In this document: positions 28,607 through 37,715 of the stretch, piece by piece
Layout of the letters: the number at the start of each line of letters is the position of its first letter
Numbering within the stretch: position 1 is the first letter of the stretch
DNA from: Alphaproteobacteria bacterium
Lineage (GTDB): Bacteria > Pseudomonadota > Alphaproteobacteria > CACIAM-22H2
NCBI GenBank assembly: GCA_016793165.1
Contig: JAEULA010000045.1
Coordinates: 1-51,318 of the forward strand
DNA length: 51,318 nt
Direction: 5' to 3'
Program-made: the position numbers and the translations under genes
Notes under the pieces: generated by a model
Databases searched by the model: none
What the model was told of the DNA's origin: nothing
The model's input: only the letters and a program-made list of their open reading frames with translations

Positions 28607-30178
28607 ATGACCACCACTCGCACGACGATCGCGGCGCTCGCTGCGGTGACGCTGCTCGCTGCCGCGCCCGAGGCCGGTGCGCAGGCGCGCTTCGAATGCG
28701 CACGCAAGGGCGGCGACCTGGTCTTCGGGCTGGAGGCGAAGGTCCCGACCTTCGACCAGCACGTGTCGACCGCCGGCGCCGCGCGCAACATCGCGGCGCA
28801 TCTCTTCGAGGCGCTGATGACGCGCGACGAGAAGGTGGCGCCCATGCTCGGCCTTGCGGAGTCGATGAGCGAGAGCGCCGACGGCCGGACCTACAGCTTC
28901 AAGCTCCGCAAGGACGTGCAGTTCCACAACGGCAAGACGATGACGTCGGCCGACGTGCTGGCGTCCTACGAGCGCTACAAGCGGGTCGGGGTCGAGCGCG
29001 GCTCCTTCGCCGTGATCGAACGCTGGGAGGCGCCCGATCCCGACACTTTCGTCGTCCATCTCAAGGAGCGGCAGGCGACCTTCATCGACAGCTTCTCCAA
29101 CTTCACCGCGCCGGTGGTGATCGTTCCCAGGGAGAGCGCCGACGCCGACGCCAATCGCCTTCCGGCGATCGGCACCGGGCCGTACCAGCTGGTCGAGTTC
29201 GGCGACACCCAGATCAAGCTGAGGCGGTTCGACGGCTTCAAGCCCGATCCGCGCCATGCGCAGCCGACCGGCTTCGGCGGTTACAAGCAGGCCTGCGCGG
29301 ATACGATCACATTCCGCATCCTCACCGAGGGCGGCACGCGCGTCGCCGCGCTGGAGACCGGCGAGGTGCATGTGGTCGAGGACGTGCCGACGACGGCGCA
29401 GAAGCGCCTGGCGCAGAACCAGAACATCCGGCTGCAGCGCCTCGAGGACTTCTGGCTGCATGTCAGCTACCCGAACTTCTCGGCGCCGCCGACCGACAAC
29501 CTCAAGGTCCGCCAGGCGATCCAGGCCGCGCTCGACATGGAGGAGATCATGGAGGCGGCGAGCGACGGCGCGTACAAGCTCGGCCACGCCTACCAGTTCC
29601 GCAGCAGCCCCTATTACTCCGACGCCGGCAAGGAGCTCTACAACCAGAAGGACCGGGACAAGGCGAAGCGCCTGCTGCAGGAGGCCGGCTACAAGGGCGA
29701 GAAGGTCGTGCTGCTGACCAATCGCGACTATGTCCAGATGTACAACGCCTCGGTGGTGATGAACGAGCAGCTCAAGGCGGTGGGGATCAACTCGGAGCTC
29801 CTCGTGCTCGACTGGCCGGCGGCGCTCGACAAGAGCGTGAAGGAGACCAGCGGCTGGAACTTCTTCTTCTCCGGCTGGACGTCGGTCGTCGCGCAGGGCG
29901 GGTTGCAGTCGCTGCGTTTCCTCGCCGATCCGTTCAATGTCCACAAGCCGAAGGACAACAAGTCGGACCCCGAGTTCATGGCGGCCTGGCTCGGCGGCTT
30001 GTCGTCGCCCCGGCTCGAGGATCGCGTCGTCGCCTTCGAGAAGGCGCAGCGCCGCGCCTACGACCAGGTGATGGCGCTGCCGTTGGGGATCCTGCCGAAG
30101 GTCCAGGCGACGCGCGCCAACATCGAAGGCTTCACGCCGTATTTCATCACGCGCGGCTGGAACGTTTCGGTGCGGTGA
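28607..30178 (+). CDS. ABC transporter substrate-binding protein, peptide/opine family (SBP_bac_5)
   Basis: A 523-residue periplasmic protein. The signal peptide ends at AAPEAGAQA, near residue 27. Family 5 features: GGDLVFGLEAKVPTFDQHVSTAG after the signal, FKLRKDVQFHNGKTMTSADVLASYERY near 100 and a closing KVQATRANIEGFTPYF. No permease or ATPase gene is adjacent, so it must use a transporter encoded elsewhere or serve as a capture protein. It belongs to the amidohydrolase operon by strand and spacing. ATG 28607 follows GAGGGGAG. Confidence 0.9.
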   Translation: MTTTRTTIAALAAVTLLAAAPEAGAQARFECARKGGDLVFGLEAKVPTFDQHVSTAGAARNIAAHLFEALMTRDEKVAPMLGLAESMSESADGRTYSFKLRKDVQFHNGKTMTSADVLASYERYKRVGVERGSFAVIERWEAPDPDTFVVHLKERQATFIDSFSNFTAPVVIVPRESADADANRLPAIGTGPYQLVEFGDTQIKLRRFDGFKPDPRHAQPTGFGGYKQACADTITFRILTEGGTRVAALETGEVHVVEDVPTTAQKRLAQNQNIRLQRLEDFWLHVSYPNFSAPPTDNLKVRQAIQAALDMEEIMEAASDGAYKLGHAYQFRSSPYYSDAGKELYNQKDRDKAKRLLQEAGYKGEKVVLLTNRDYVQMYNASVVMNEQLKAVGINSELLVLDWPAALDKSVKETSGWNFFFSGWTSVVAQGGLQSLRFLADPFNVHKPKDNKSDPEFMAAWLGGLSSPRLEDRVVAFEKAQRRAYDQVMALPLGILPKVQATRANIEGFTPYFITRGWNVSVR

Positions 30179-30186
30179 GGGAACAT

Positions 30187-30215
30187 CCCCTCTTGTCACG
30201 GGGTGACACGAGGGG
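30187..30215 (+). promoter_or_regulatory. Intercistronic hairpin covering a ribosome binding site
   Basis: A 12-position stem with one mismatch (30187-30198 with 30204-30215) and a CGGGG loop lies eight bases after the transporter stop. Its 3' arm ends in AGGGG, which is the ribosome binding site of the hydratase start at 30226. Folding would lower translation of the hydratase. Confidence 0.5.
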
Positions 30216-30225
30216 ACGATACGGA

Positions 30226-31002
30226 ATGTCGACGCAGCAGGCAGCCGATCTGCTTTGGAAGTCGTGGCAGTCGGGCGAGGTGATCGCCGCGCTGCCGGAG
30301 ACCATGCGGCCGCGGACCCGCGCCGAGGGATATGCGATCCAGGCGACGCTGGAGGCGCGCGCGGCCGCGCCGATCTTCGGCTGGAAGATCGCGGCGACGA
30401 GCAAGGCGGGGCAGGCGCATATCGGCGTCGACGGCCCGCTCGCGGGCCGGCTGCTGGCCGCGCGCGCGCATCGCAGCGGCGACGTCCTGGCATTCGGCGC
30501 CAATCGCATGCGCGTGGCCGAGCCCGAGTTCGCCTTCCGGATGGCGCGCGACCTGGCGCCCCGCGATGCGCTCTACCGCGTCGACGAGGTGATGGCCGCG
30601 GTCGACTCGTTGCATCCCGCGATCGAGATTCCGGATTCGCGCTTTGCCGACTTCGTCACCGCCGGCGCGGCGCAGCTGATCGCCGACAACGCCTGCGCGC
30701 ACGAGTTCGTGCTCGGGCCGGCGAGCCCGCCGCTCTGGCGCGACATCGACCTTTCCCGGCATCGCGCGAAGGCGACCGTGGTCGGGCGGCTCGACCACGA
30801 CGGGATCGGCGCCAACGTGCTCGACGATCCGCGCGTGGCGCTGACCTGGCTCGCCAACGAGCTGTCGGGGGTCGGCGTGACGCTGCGCGCGGGCCAGGTC
30901 GTGACGACGGGAACCTGCGCCGTGCCGCTGCCGATCCTGCCGGGCGACGCGGTGCGCGCGGATTTCGGCGTCGTCGGCACGGTGGAAATGCGCTTCGGCT
31001 GA
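30226..31002 (+). CDS. 2-keto-4-pentenoate hydratase family protein
   Basis: A 258-residue member of the MhpD/DmpE family. FGWKIAATSKAGQAHIGVDGPL, AEPEFAFRMARDL and HPAIEIPDSRFADF are the expected metal-site and acid segments. These enzymes add water to 2-hydroxypenta-2,4-dienoate, a product of meta-cleavage, or act on related dienols. Together with an amidohydrolase it suggests the amide is attached to, or produced from, a ring or dienol acid. The next gene begins directly after its stop. Confidence 0.86.
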   Translation: MSTQQAADLLWKSWQSGEVIAALPETMRPRTRAEGYAIQATLEARAAAPIFGWKIAATSKAGQAHIGVDGPLAGRLLAARAHRSGDVLAFGANRMRVAEPEFAFRMARDLAPRDALYRVDEVMAAVDSLHPAIEIPDSRFADFVTAGAAQLIADNACAHEFVLGPASPPLWRDIDLSRHRAKATVVGRLDHDGIGANVLDDPRVALTWLANELSGVGVTLRAGQVVTTGTCAVPLPILPGDAVRADFGVVGTVEMRFG

Positions 31003-31035
31003 ATGGCGCGACGCTTCGAGAAGGACGCGAAAGAC

Positions 31036-33063
31036 ATGACGAACAGGATCGAATTGGTGGTCACGGAGCGGGCGAGCTTCGCCGGCGGCCACGCCTTCGA
31101 CGAGGTCGGGCCCTACGAGCGGATCAAGGGGCGTGCGCGATTCGCCGTCGATCCGGGCGCCCCGGCGCAGGCCGGCGTGGTCGACCTCGAGCACGCCGCG
31201 CGCGATGCGGACGGGCTGGTCCGCTTCGAGTCCGACTTCCTGATCCTGAAGCCCGTCGACGCGGGGCGCGGCAATCGCCGCGTGTTCTTCGACTACGGCA
31301 ATCGCGGCAACGCCCGCTGCCTGCAGTTCTTCAACGACGCACCGGGCTCGAACGATCCGCGCAGCCTGGGTCACGCCGGCAACGGATTCCTGATGCGGCG
31401 CGGCTACACGATCGCCTGGCTCGGCTGGCAGGCGGACCTGCTGCCCGGCAACAACCGCTTCCTCCTCGACGTGCCGGTCGCGATGCGCGACGGCAAGCCG
31501 CTCACCGGACAGGTGCGCGTCGAGTACATCGCCGACGCGCCCGGCAAGACCACCTTCCCGCTCAGCGGCTGGGTGTCGACCCGCGGCCATCCCGCCGTGT
31601 CGCTCGACACGCGCCGCGCGAGCCTGACGCGGCGGCGCTACGCCGAGGATCCGCGCATCCCGGTGCCGCACGACCAGTGGATGTTCGCGCGCGTCGAGGG
31701 CGGCTCGGGCCTCGACAACCAGGGCGCCGAATTCGCGGTCGTACCGTCGGACACGCACATCCACATCCCGGCCGGCTTCGAGCCGGGCTGGATCTACGAG
31801 CTCGTGTACGAAGGCAAGGCGCCGCTGGTCCTGGGCCTCGGCCATGTCGCGGTGCGCGACTATGTGAGCTTCCTGAAGCACGGCGATCGCGATGCGGCGG
31901 GCCAGCAAAATCCCGTCGCGCCGGCCGGCGTGCGGGTCGACAAGGCCTTCGCCTGGGGGCGCTCGCAGACGGGACGCTGCATCCGCGACTTCCTGCATCG
32001 CGGCTTCAATGCCGACGCGGCGGGACGACGCGTCTTCGACGGCGTGCTGCCGCACGTCTCGGGTGGCGGCCTGATGTGGCTCAACCACCGTTTCGCCAAC
32101 GGCGTCGTGCCCGCCGGCCAGGAGCACGAGGACCACTTCAATCCCGCCGACCGCTTCCCCTTCTCCTATTCGTCGAGCCAGGACCACTTCACCGGGCGCA
32201 CCGACGCGATCCTCAAGCGGCCGGACACCGATCCGCTCGTGCTGCACACGCAGACGGCGACCGAGTACTGGCAGCGCCGCGGGTCGCTCGTGCACACGGA
32301 CACGCGTGGCAACGATCTCGAGCCGCCCGCCAATGCGCGCGTGTATCTGTGGTCCAGCTCGCAGCATTTCGCCGATCCGCTGCTGAAGAAGCCGACGCGC
32401 GGCATCTGCCAGAACGACCTGAACGTCGTTTGGACCTCGATGCTGTTCCGCGCGATGCTCGATGCGCTCGACTCTTGGGCGACGCTCGGGATCGCGCCGC
32501 CGGCCAGCCGCATCCCGCGGCGCGCCGACGGCACGCTCGTCGATGTCGAGACCTGGCGCCGGCAATTCCCCGCTATCCCCGGAACGGCGACGCCGCGCGG
32601 ACCGAACCGGCTGCCGCGACTCGATTTCGGCCCCGATGCCGAGAAGGGCGTCCTCGTCGAGCCGCCGAAGGTTATTCCGGGCGACGGTTACGCGGTCCTC
32701 ATCCCGGCCGTCGACGCCGACGGCAACGACATTGCCGGCGTGCGCGCGCCGATGGTGCAGGCGCCGCTCGCGACCTACACCGGGTGGAACCTGCGCGCGC
32801 GCGGCTTCGGCCTCGGCGCGATGCACGAGTTCACCGGGAGCACGATCCCGCTGCCCGAGACGCCGGAGGTCGCAGCGCAGACACGCGATCCGCGCCGCTC
32901 CATCCGCGAGCGCTACGGCGATGCGGCCGGCTACGTCGCCGCGATCGAGGCGGCGGCGCGCCGCCTCGTCGCCGACCGCCTGATGCTCGAGGAGGACGTG
33001 CCGCGCTGCATCGCGGCCGCGGCCGACTGGCACGCGCCGCGGCACCAGGTCGACCTCGACTGA
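31036..33063 (+). CDS. Alpha/beta hydrolase domain-containing protein (PF20091 type)
   Basis: A 675-residue hydrolase, much longer than a simple alpha/beta hydrolase. The N-terminal 250 residues form a beta-rich part, then comes AFAWGRSQTGRCIRDF, whose GRSQTG is the nucleophile elbow with Ser near residue 313. No signal peptide is seen. The family has no assigned substrate; esterase, lactonase or amidase activity is possible. ATG 31036 has GAGAAGGA upstream; ATG 31003, directly at the end of the previous gene, would add 11 residues but lacks such a site. It is the last gene of the operon. Confidence 0.82.
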   Translation: MTNRIELVVTERASFAGGHAFDEVGPYERIKGRARFAVDPGAPAQAGVVDLEHAARDADGLVRFESDFLILKPVDAGRGNRRVFFDYGNRGNARCLQFFNDAPGSNDPRSLGHAGNGFLMRRGYTIAWLGWQADLLPGNNRFLLDVPVAMRDGKPLTGQVRVEYIADAPGKTTFPLSGWVSTRGHPAVSLDTRRASLTRRRYAEDPRIPVPHDQWMFARVEGGSGLDNQGAEFAVVPSDTHIHIPAGFEPGWIYELVYEGKAPLVLGLGHVAVRDYVSFLKHGDRDAAGQQNPVAPAGVRVDKAFAWGRSQTGRCIRDFLHRGFNADAAGRRVFDGVLPHVSGGGLMWLNHRFANGVVPAGQEHEDHFNPADRFPFSYSSSQDHFTGRTDAILKRPDTDPLVLHTQTATEYWQRRGSLVHTDTRGNDLEPPANARVYLWSSSQHFADPLLKKPTRGICQNDLNVVWTSMLFRAMLDALDSWATLGIAPPASRIPRRADGTLVDVETWRRQFPAIPGTATPRGPNRLPRLDFGPDAEKGVLVEPPKVIPGDGYAVLIPAVDADGNDIAGVRAPMVQAPLATYTGWNLRARGFGLGAMHEFTGSTIPLPETPEVAAQTRDPRRSIRERYGDAAGYVAAIEAAARRLVADRLMLEEDVPRCIAAAADWHAPRHQVDLD

Positions 33064-33070
33064 GGCCGGC

Positions 33071-33099
33071 ACGGCGCGTCCCCGGCCGGGACGCGCCGT
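33071..33099. terminator. Bidirectional hairpin terminator between convergent genes
   Basis: A perfect 12-bp stem with a 5-base loop, eight bases beyond the hydrolase stop and six bases beyond the stop codon of the minus-strand pseudoprotease gene. No T-tract, but the position suits termination of both. Confidence 0.65.
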
Positions 33100-33105
33100 C
33101 GCCGC

Positions 33106-34080
33106 TCAGTGCAGCTTCGGCTTCTTCAGGAACGCGTTGCGGTCGGCCGACTTGATCGCGACGCGCAGCGTCGCGCCCTCGCGCTGCAGGGTCAGCGGTA
33201 CCTCGGTCCCGGCGGGGCCGAGGCTCCACACGCGGCGGAACAGGCCGGCGAGATTGGCGACCGGCGCGCCGGCCACCTCGAGGATCGCGTCGCCCTCGCG
33301 CAGGCCCGCGCGCTCGGCGGGGCCGCGCTTGGCGAGGCCGCCGACCACGATGTGGTCCTTGGTCTCGCCGGCATAGAGCCCGAGCCAGGCCCTCGGCGCG
33401 CCACGCGCACGGCCGGTGGTCATCATGTCGTCGAGGATCGGCGCCAGCAGGTCGATCGGGACGACCATGTTGCATTGGACCGCCTTGCGGCCGACGCGCT
33501 CCTCGACCAGCAGCGATCCGACCCCGATCAGTCGGCCGCGCGCATCGACCAGCGCCGAGCCGCCCCATTGCGGATGCGCCGGCGCGGTGAAGATCGCCTC
33601 GTCGAGGACGTATTCCCAGTACCCTGCGAACTCGCGCTTGGAGAGGATCTTCGCGCGCAGCGAATGCGCGCCGCCGCCATGGCCGATCACCGTGACCGGA
33701 TCGCCGACCGCGACGTCGGCGGCGGAGCCGCGCGGCAGGGCCGGCGCGTCGAGCCGGCCGAGGGCCTGCACGAGCGCGAAGCCGGTGGACTGGTCGTAGC
33801 CGATCGGATGGCCCGGAACGACCTTGCCGGCATTGGTCGTGAGCCAGATCGTCTCGGCCTCGGTCACGAGGTAGCCGATCGTCAGCACGACGCCCGTGGC
33901 GTCGATGACGATCCCGTTGCCGGCGCGCTCCGTGCCCAGGACGCCGGCGGTGTAGGCGTCGGCCGGCACCTCGGCGCGCAGGCCGACCACGGCGTCGAGG
34001 GCGCCGGCGAGATCGTAGCCCAGCTCCGCCTGGCGCGGCTGAAGCTCTTCAGGAAATGCCCAGTTGCTGCTATCGGCCAT
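33106..34080 (-). CDS. Trypsin-fold/PDZ protein with lost catalytic triad (pseudoprotease)
   Basis: A 324-residue DegP/S1C-type protein: a trypsin-like domain (about 25-220), then a PDZ domain (about 230-310, GLAKRGPAERAGLREGDAIL). No signal peptide is seen. All three catalytic positions are changed: the His of TNNHVV reads TIGYLV (Tyr70), the Asp of DxxTDIAL reads QSTGFAL (Gly100), and GNSGG reads PQWGGS (Trp or Gly for Ser near residue 172). It cannot be a normal serine protease. It could act as a peptide-binding chaperone or adaptor. Start ATG 34080 follows GGAG; ATG 34104 is an alternative. Confidence 0.82.
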   Translation of the reverse strand: MADSSNWAFPEELQPRQAELGYDLAGALDAVVGLRAEVPADAYTAGVLGTERAGNGIVIDATGVVLTIGYLVTEAETIWLTTNAGKVVPGHPIGYDQSTGFALVQALGRLDAPALPRGSAADVAVGDPVTVIGHGGGAHSLRAKILSKREFAGYWEYVLDEAIFTAPAHPQWGGSALVDARGRLIGVGSLLVEERVGRKAVQCNMVVPIDLLAPILDDMMTTGRARGAPRAWLGLYAGETKDHIVVGGLAKRGPAERAGLREGDAILEVAGAPVANLAGLFRRVWSLGPAGTEVPLTLQREGATLRVAIKSADRNAFLKKPKLH

Positions 34081-34194
34081 GGTCTCCGAGGATGACGCAA
34101 ACATGCCGCCGGGAGTAGGTCTGATTGCGTCGGGGCCGGGCGCGGCGAATGCGGCCGCCCGGTCGATCCCGGCAGCGAGAGAGAGGTCGTCCGC

Positions 34195-34752
34195 ATGCCC
34201 CTGAGCGCACCCGTCGAGCGCGTTCCCCTGCATCACCGCAAGATCGATTGCCGCGGCTATCGCCGGGCGGACGGATTGTGGGAGATCGAAGGCCACATCA
34301 CCGACGTCCGCGACGACGACATGGTGCTGCGCGCCGAGCCGCGGACCATCAAGGCCGGCGATCCCATCCACGAGATGTGGGTCCGCCTCACCGTCGACGA
34401 ATCGCTGACCGTGGTGGCGATCGAGGCGGCGATGGACGCCGTGCCGACGAGCATATGCGGCTCCGCGACCGCCCCGATGCAATCGCTGGTTGGCCTGCGC
34501 ATCGCGCCGGGCTGGACCAATGCGGTCAAGGAGCGCCTCGGCGGGCCGCAAGGCTGCACGCACCTGATGGAGCTGATGTGGCCGATCGCGACGACGGCGT
34601 ACCAGACGATCTCCGCGAGCCGCCTCGATCGCCTGCTCGCTCCGGCGGAGCCGGGCAAGCGGCCCGTGAAGATCGACAGCTGCTGGGCCTATTCGGCGGA
34701 GCGAGAGCTCGTGCAGCGGCTCTGGCCCGAGTACCACAAGCCGGCGCGCTGA
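34195..34752 (+). CDS. DUF2889 domain-containing protein
   Basis: A 185-residue protein matching the DUF2889 pattern: HHRKIDCRGYRRADGLWEIEGHITD early, VDESLTVVAIEAAMDAVPTSIC in the middle and GCTHLMELMWPIATTAYQTI near residue 125. Function unknown. It often occurs near aromatic or CoA-thioester degradation genes, and here its neighbours are an IclR regulator and an acyl-CoA dehydrogenase. It lies between two minus-strand genes and ends 4 bases from the regulator stop. Confidence 0.88.
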   Translation: MPLSAPVERVPLHHRKIDCRGYRRADGLWEIEGHITDVRDDDMVLRAEPRTIKAGDPIHEMWVRLTVDESLTVVAIEAAMDAVPTSICGSATAPMQSLVGLRIAPGWTNAVKERLGGPQGCTHLMELMWPIATTAYQTISASRLDRLLAPAEPGKRPVKIDSCWAYSAERELVQRLWPEYHKPAR

Positions 34753-34756
34753 CGCG

Positions 34757-35560
34757 TCAGGCGACCAGCGCCGCCCGCACGTCGCGCGCGGCCTCCTGCA
34801 GCACGGGCAGGAAGCCGTTCTCCATGTCGCGCCGCGCCACGCGGCCGGCCTGGGTGCTCACGTTCATCGCGCCGACCACGCCGCCGCGCGTGTCGTGCAC
34901 CGGCACGGAGATCGAGCGCAACCCCATCTCCAGCTCCTGGTCGACGAGCGCATAGCCGCGCTGGCGCACCTGGTCGAGCGCGCGCTCGAGCTCGTCGCGC
35001 CGCGTGATCGTCTTCTCGGTCAGCGGCGCCAGCGGCACGCGGGCGAGATAGCCGTCGAGCTCGCCCGCCGGCAGATGGGCGAGCAGCACGCGGCCCATCG
35101 ACGTGCAGTGTGCGGGAAGCCGGCTGCCGATATTGAGCGAAACGGACATGATGCGCTTCGTCGCGGCGCGCGCGACGTAGACGATCTCGTCCTCCTCGAG
35201 GACGCCGAGCGAGGCGGATTCGCCGAGCCGCTCGCTGACGCGCTCGAGGAAAGGCTGGACGGTCGTCGCCAGCGGCATCGAGGAGATGAAGGCGTAGCCG
35301 AGCGACAGCACCTTCGGCCGCAGCGCGTAGAGCCGTCCGTCCGAGCCGACATAGCCGAGCAGCTGCAGCGTGTGCAGGCAGCGCCGCGCGGCCGCGCGCG
35401 ACAGGCCGGTGATGCGCGCGACGTCGGCGATGGTCAGGCGCTGGTGCTGTCGCGAGAAGGCGCGGATCACGGACAGGCCGCGCTCCAGCGACATCATGAA
35501 GTTGGGGTCGTTCGGGGCGGCAGTGGCCGCGGCCGGCGCGGCGGCGATGGGACTGGACAC
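34757..35560 (-). CDS. IclR family regulator, PcaR/PcaU/PobR type
   Basis: A 267-residue regulator beginning at GTG 35560. After about 20 low-complexity residues comes FMMSLERGLSVIRAFS, typical of the PcaR/PcaU/PobR branch, then the helix-turn-helix (LTIADVARITGLSRAAARRCLHTL). The IclR effector domain follows (about 85-260). Members usually control protocatechuate or p-hydroxybenzoate pathways and bind beta-ketoadipate-type effectors. No pca gene is seen in the window, so its targets could be the acyl-CoA dehydrogenase just upstream or genes elsewhere. Confidence 0.92.
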   Translation of the reverse strand: MSSPIAAAPAAATAAPNDPNFMMSLERGLSVIRAFSRQHQRLTIADVARITGLSRAAARRCLHTLQLLGYVGSDGRLYALRPKVLSLGYAFISSMPLATTVQPFLERVSERLGESASLGVLEEDEIVYVARAATKRIMSVSLNIGSRLPAHCTSMGRVLLAHLPAGELDGYLARVPLAPLTEKTITRRDELERALDQVRQRGYALVDQELEMGLRSISVPVHDTRGGVVGAMNVSTQAGRVARRDMENGFLPVLQEAARDVRAALVA

Positions 35561-35663
35561 GTTCTCGATCCGGTGTTGCTCGGTAACCGGACGTTAGTGG
35601 CGATGATCGCCCTCGGGCAAGCGCGACGTTGCCGGCGCGCCGGCGCCGTCGGCGGCGGTCCGT

Positions 35664-36836
35664 TCAGGCGCCGATGTCGAAGAGGGCGGCGCCGTGCTTG
35701 AGCGTGTTGCGCGCGAGGGTCAGTCGATGGATCTCCGAGGCGCCGTCGAAGATCCGGTAGATGCGCGCGTCGCGATAGTAGCGCTCGATCGCCAGGTCCT
35801 TGCAGAAGCCCATGCCGCCGAAGATCTGGACGGCGCGGTCGACCACGCGGCCCAGCGTCTCGGCGGCGTTGACCTTCACCATCGCGATCAGGTCGCGCGC
35901 GTCCTGACCGCGATCGATGGCGGCCGCGGCCTCGTGCAGCAGCAGCCGCGCCGCGTTCACCTCGATCACGCTGTCGGCGATCATCTGCTGGACCATCTGG
36001 AACTCGCCGATCGCCTGGCCGAACTGCCGCCGCTCGCGCGCGTGGTCGACGGTCAGGGCGAGCACACGCGACGCCTTGCCCACCGCGCGCGCGCCGACCT
36101 GGGCGAGGCGCACGCGGCCGAGCGTCGCCAGCGCGAGCCGCAGCCCCTGGCCCTCGCGCCCCAGCAGGCATTGCGCGTCGAGCCGCACGTCGTCGAAGAA
36201 CAGCTCGACGTGGCTGGTGCCGCGCAGCCCCATCATCGGCTGGTCGCGGCCGACGGTGAGGCCGGCGAGGCCCTTGTCGACCAGGAACAGCGAGATGCCG
36301 CGCGCGCCCGCCGCGGGATCGGTCACCGCTGACACGATGAAGAAGTCCGAGAACAGCCCGTCGCTGATGAAGTGCTTGTGGCCGGTCAGCCGCCATCCCT
36401 CGCCGTCGCGCACCGCGCGCGTGCGGATGCCGGCCGCGTCAGAGCCGGCGCCCGGCTCGGTGATGGCGATCGAGCAGGTGCGTGCGCCGCGCACGCAGGG
36501 CTCGAGCCATCGCGCGCGCTGCGCGGCGTCGCATTCGAGCAGCACCTCGTAGACGTTGCCGAAGGCGCGACGGATCAGGATGTCCGTGGTGTGGCCGAAC
36601 TGCTCCTCGACCAGCATGGTGTCGACCGCCGACAGCCCGCCGCCGCCGAGCTCGGCGGGGATGTTCATCGCGTAGAGCCCGAGGGCCCGCGAGCGCTCGA
36701 AGATCCGCCGGGCGTGCTCGGGCGCCAGCACGCCGCCGTGCTCGACCTCCTCCTCCAGCGGCCGCAGCTCGCGGGCGATGAACTCGCGGACGGTAGCGAT
36801 CAGCAGCCGCTGCTGCTCGTCGAGGACCAGGGCCAT
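35664..36836 (-). CDS. Acyl-CoA dehydrogenase family protein
   Basis: A 390-residue FAD enzyme of the normal family length. The N-terminal helical domain is followed by the flavin-binding signature CSIAITEPGAGSDAAGI near residue 120 and GHKHFISDG near 155. The C-terminal helical domain has QIFGGMGFCKDLAIERYYRDARI. It oxidises an acyl-CoA at the alpha-beta position and passes electrons to ETF. ATG 36836 gives the natural N-terminus (MALVLDEQQRLL). Its neighbour downstream is the IclR regulator gene on the same strand. Confidence 0.92.
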   Translation of the reverse strand: MALVLDEQQRLLIATVREFIARELRPLEEEVEHGGVLAPEHARRIFERSRALGLYAMNIPAELGGGGLSAVDTMLVEEQFGHTTDILIRRAFGNVYEVLLECDAAQRARWLEPCVRGARTCSIAITEPGAGSDAAGIRTRAVRDGEGWRLTGHKHFISDGLFSDFFIVSAVTDPAAGARGISLFLVDKGLAGLTVGRDQPMMGLRGTSHVELFFDDVRLDAQCLLGREGQGLRLALATLGRVRLAQVGARAVGKASRVLALTVDHARERRQFGQAIGEFQMVQQMIADSVIEVNAARLLLHEAAAAIDRGQDARDLIAMVKVNAAETLGRVVDRAVQIFGGMGFCKDLAIERYYRDARIYRIFDGASEIHRLTLARNTLKHGAALFDIGA

Positions 36837-36974
36837 GGCGTCTCCGGACTCCACGCATGGGAAGCGCCCGCTTCCGCGCCGGGCGCGCGCGGCGCCGGCC
36901 CGGAGGGGCATGGATCGCCTGCTTAGCCGAATGCCCGGTGAAGCTCGACCGCGATTTCGTCGCGGTGCCGGCGG

Positions 36975-37715
36975 TCAGAGGATCTTGGCGAGGAAGGCCC
37001 GGGTCCGCGCCTCGCGCGGCGCCCCGAAGAGCTGCGCCGGCGGCCCCTGCTCGACGATGCGGCCGGACTCCATGAACACGACGCGGTCCGCGACCTGGCG
37101 CGCGAATCCCATCTCGTGGCTGACGACGACCATCGTCATGCCGTCGCGCGCCAGCTCGACCATGAGGTCGAGGACCTCGCGGATCATCTCCGGGTCGAGC
37201 GCGGAGGTCGGCTCGTCGAACAGCATCACCTCGGGCCGCATCGCCAGCGCGCGCGCGATCGCGACCCGCTGCTGCTGCCCGCCCGAGAGCGCGGCCGGGA
37301 AGGCGGAAGCCTTCTCGGGCAGATGGACCCGCGCGAGCAGGGCGTGGGCCGCCGTCTCGGCCGCGGCGCGCGCGCTCAGCCCGGCCCGCACGGGGGCGAG
37401 GCAGATGTTGTCGAGCACGCTGAGATGGGGGAACAGCGAATAGTCCTGGAACACCATCCCGACGCGCTGGCGCAGCCGCCGCCAGGCGGCCTCGGACTGC
37501 ATGTCGAGCCGCGCGCCGTCGAAGGAGATCGTGCCCGCATCGGGCCGCACGAGGCCGTTGAGACAGCGGATCAGCGTCGACTTGCCCGAGCCGCTCTGGC
37601 CGACGACGACGAGCTTCTCGCCGCGCGCGACGTCGAGATCGATGCCGTCCAGGGCGCGGAGCGCGGCGAAGCGCTTCACAAGCCCGCGGACGGCGATGAG
37701 CGGCGCGCCGCTCAT
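36975..37715 (-). CDS. Amino acid ABC transporter ATP-binding protein
   Basis: A 246-residue ATPase of the polar amino acid (GlnQ/HisP) class. Walker [10 protein letters not shown] at residues 39-47, Q-loop in [10 protein letters not shown], signature LSGGQQQR and Walker [13 protein letters not shown] are intact. The start ATG overlaps the stop of the lyase-like gene (ATGA). It powers the two permeases at 39232 and 39947, with the binding protein at 40796. That its genes are broken up by a lyase gene suggests the lyase acts on the imported substrate. Confidence 0.93.
   Translation of the reverse strand: MSGAPLIAVRGLVKRFAALRALDGIDLDVARGEKLVVVGQSGSGKSTLIRCLNGLVRPDAGTISFDGARLDMQSEAAWRRLRQRVGMVFQDYSLFPHLSVLDNICLAPVRAGLSARAAAETAAHALLARVHLPEKASAFPAALSGGQQQRVAIARALAMRPEVMLFDEPTSALDPEMIREVLDLMVELARDGMTMVVVSHEMGFARQVADRVVFMESGRIVEQGPPAQLFGAPREARTRAFLAKIL

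Noticed and set aside
36948..36966. Small hairpin (7-bp stem) after the ABC ATPase gene
   Set aside because: It is perfect but short and without a T-tract in either direction, so I did not list it as a terminator.
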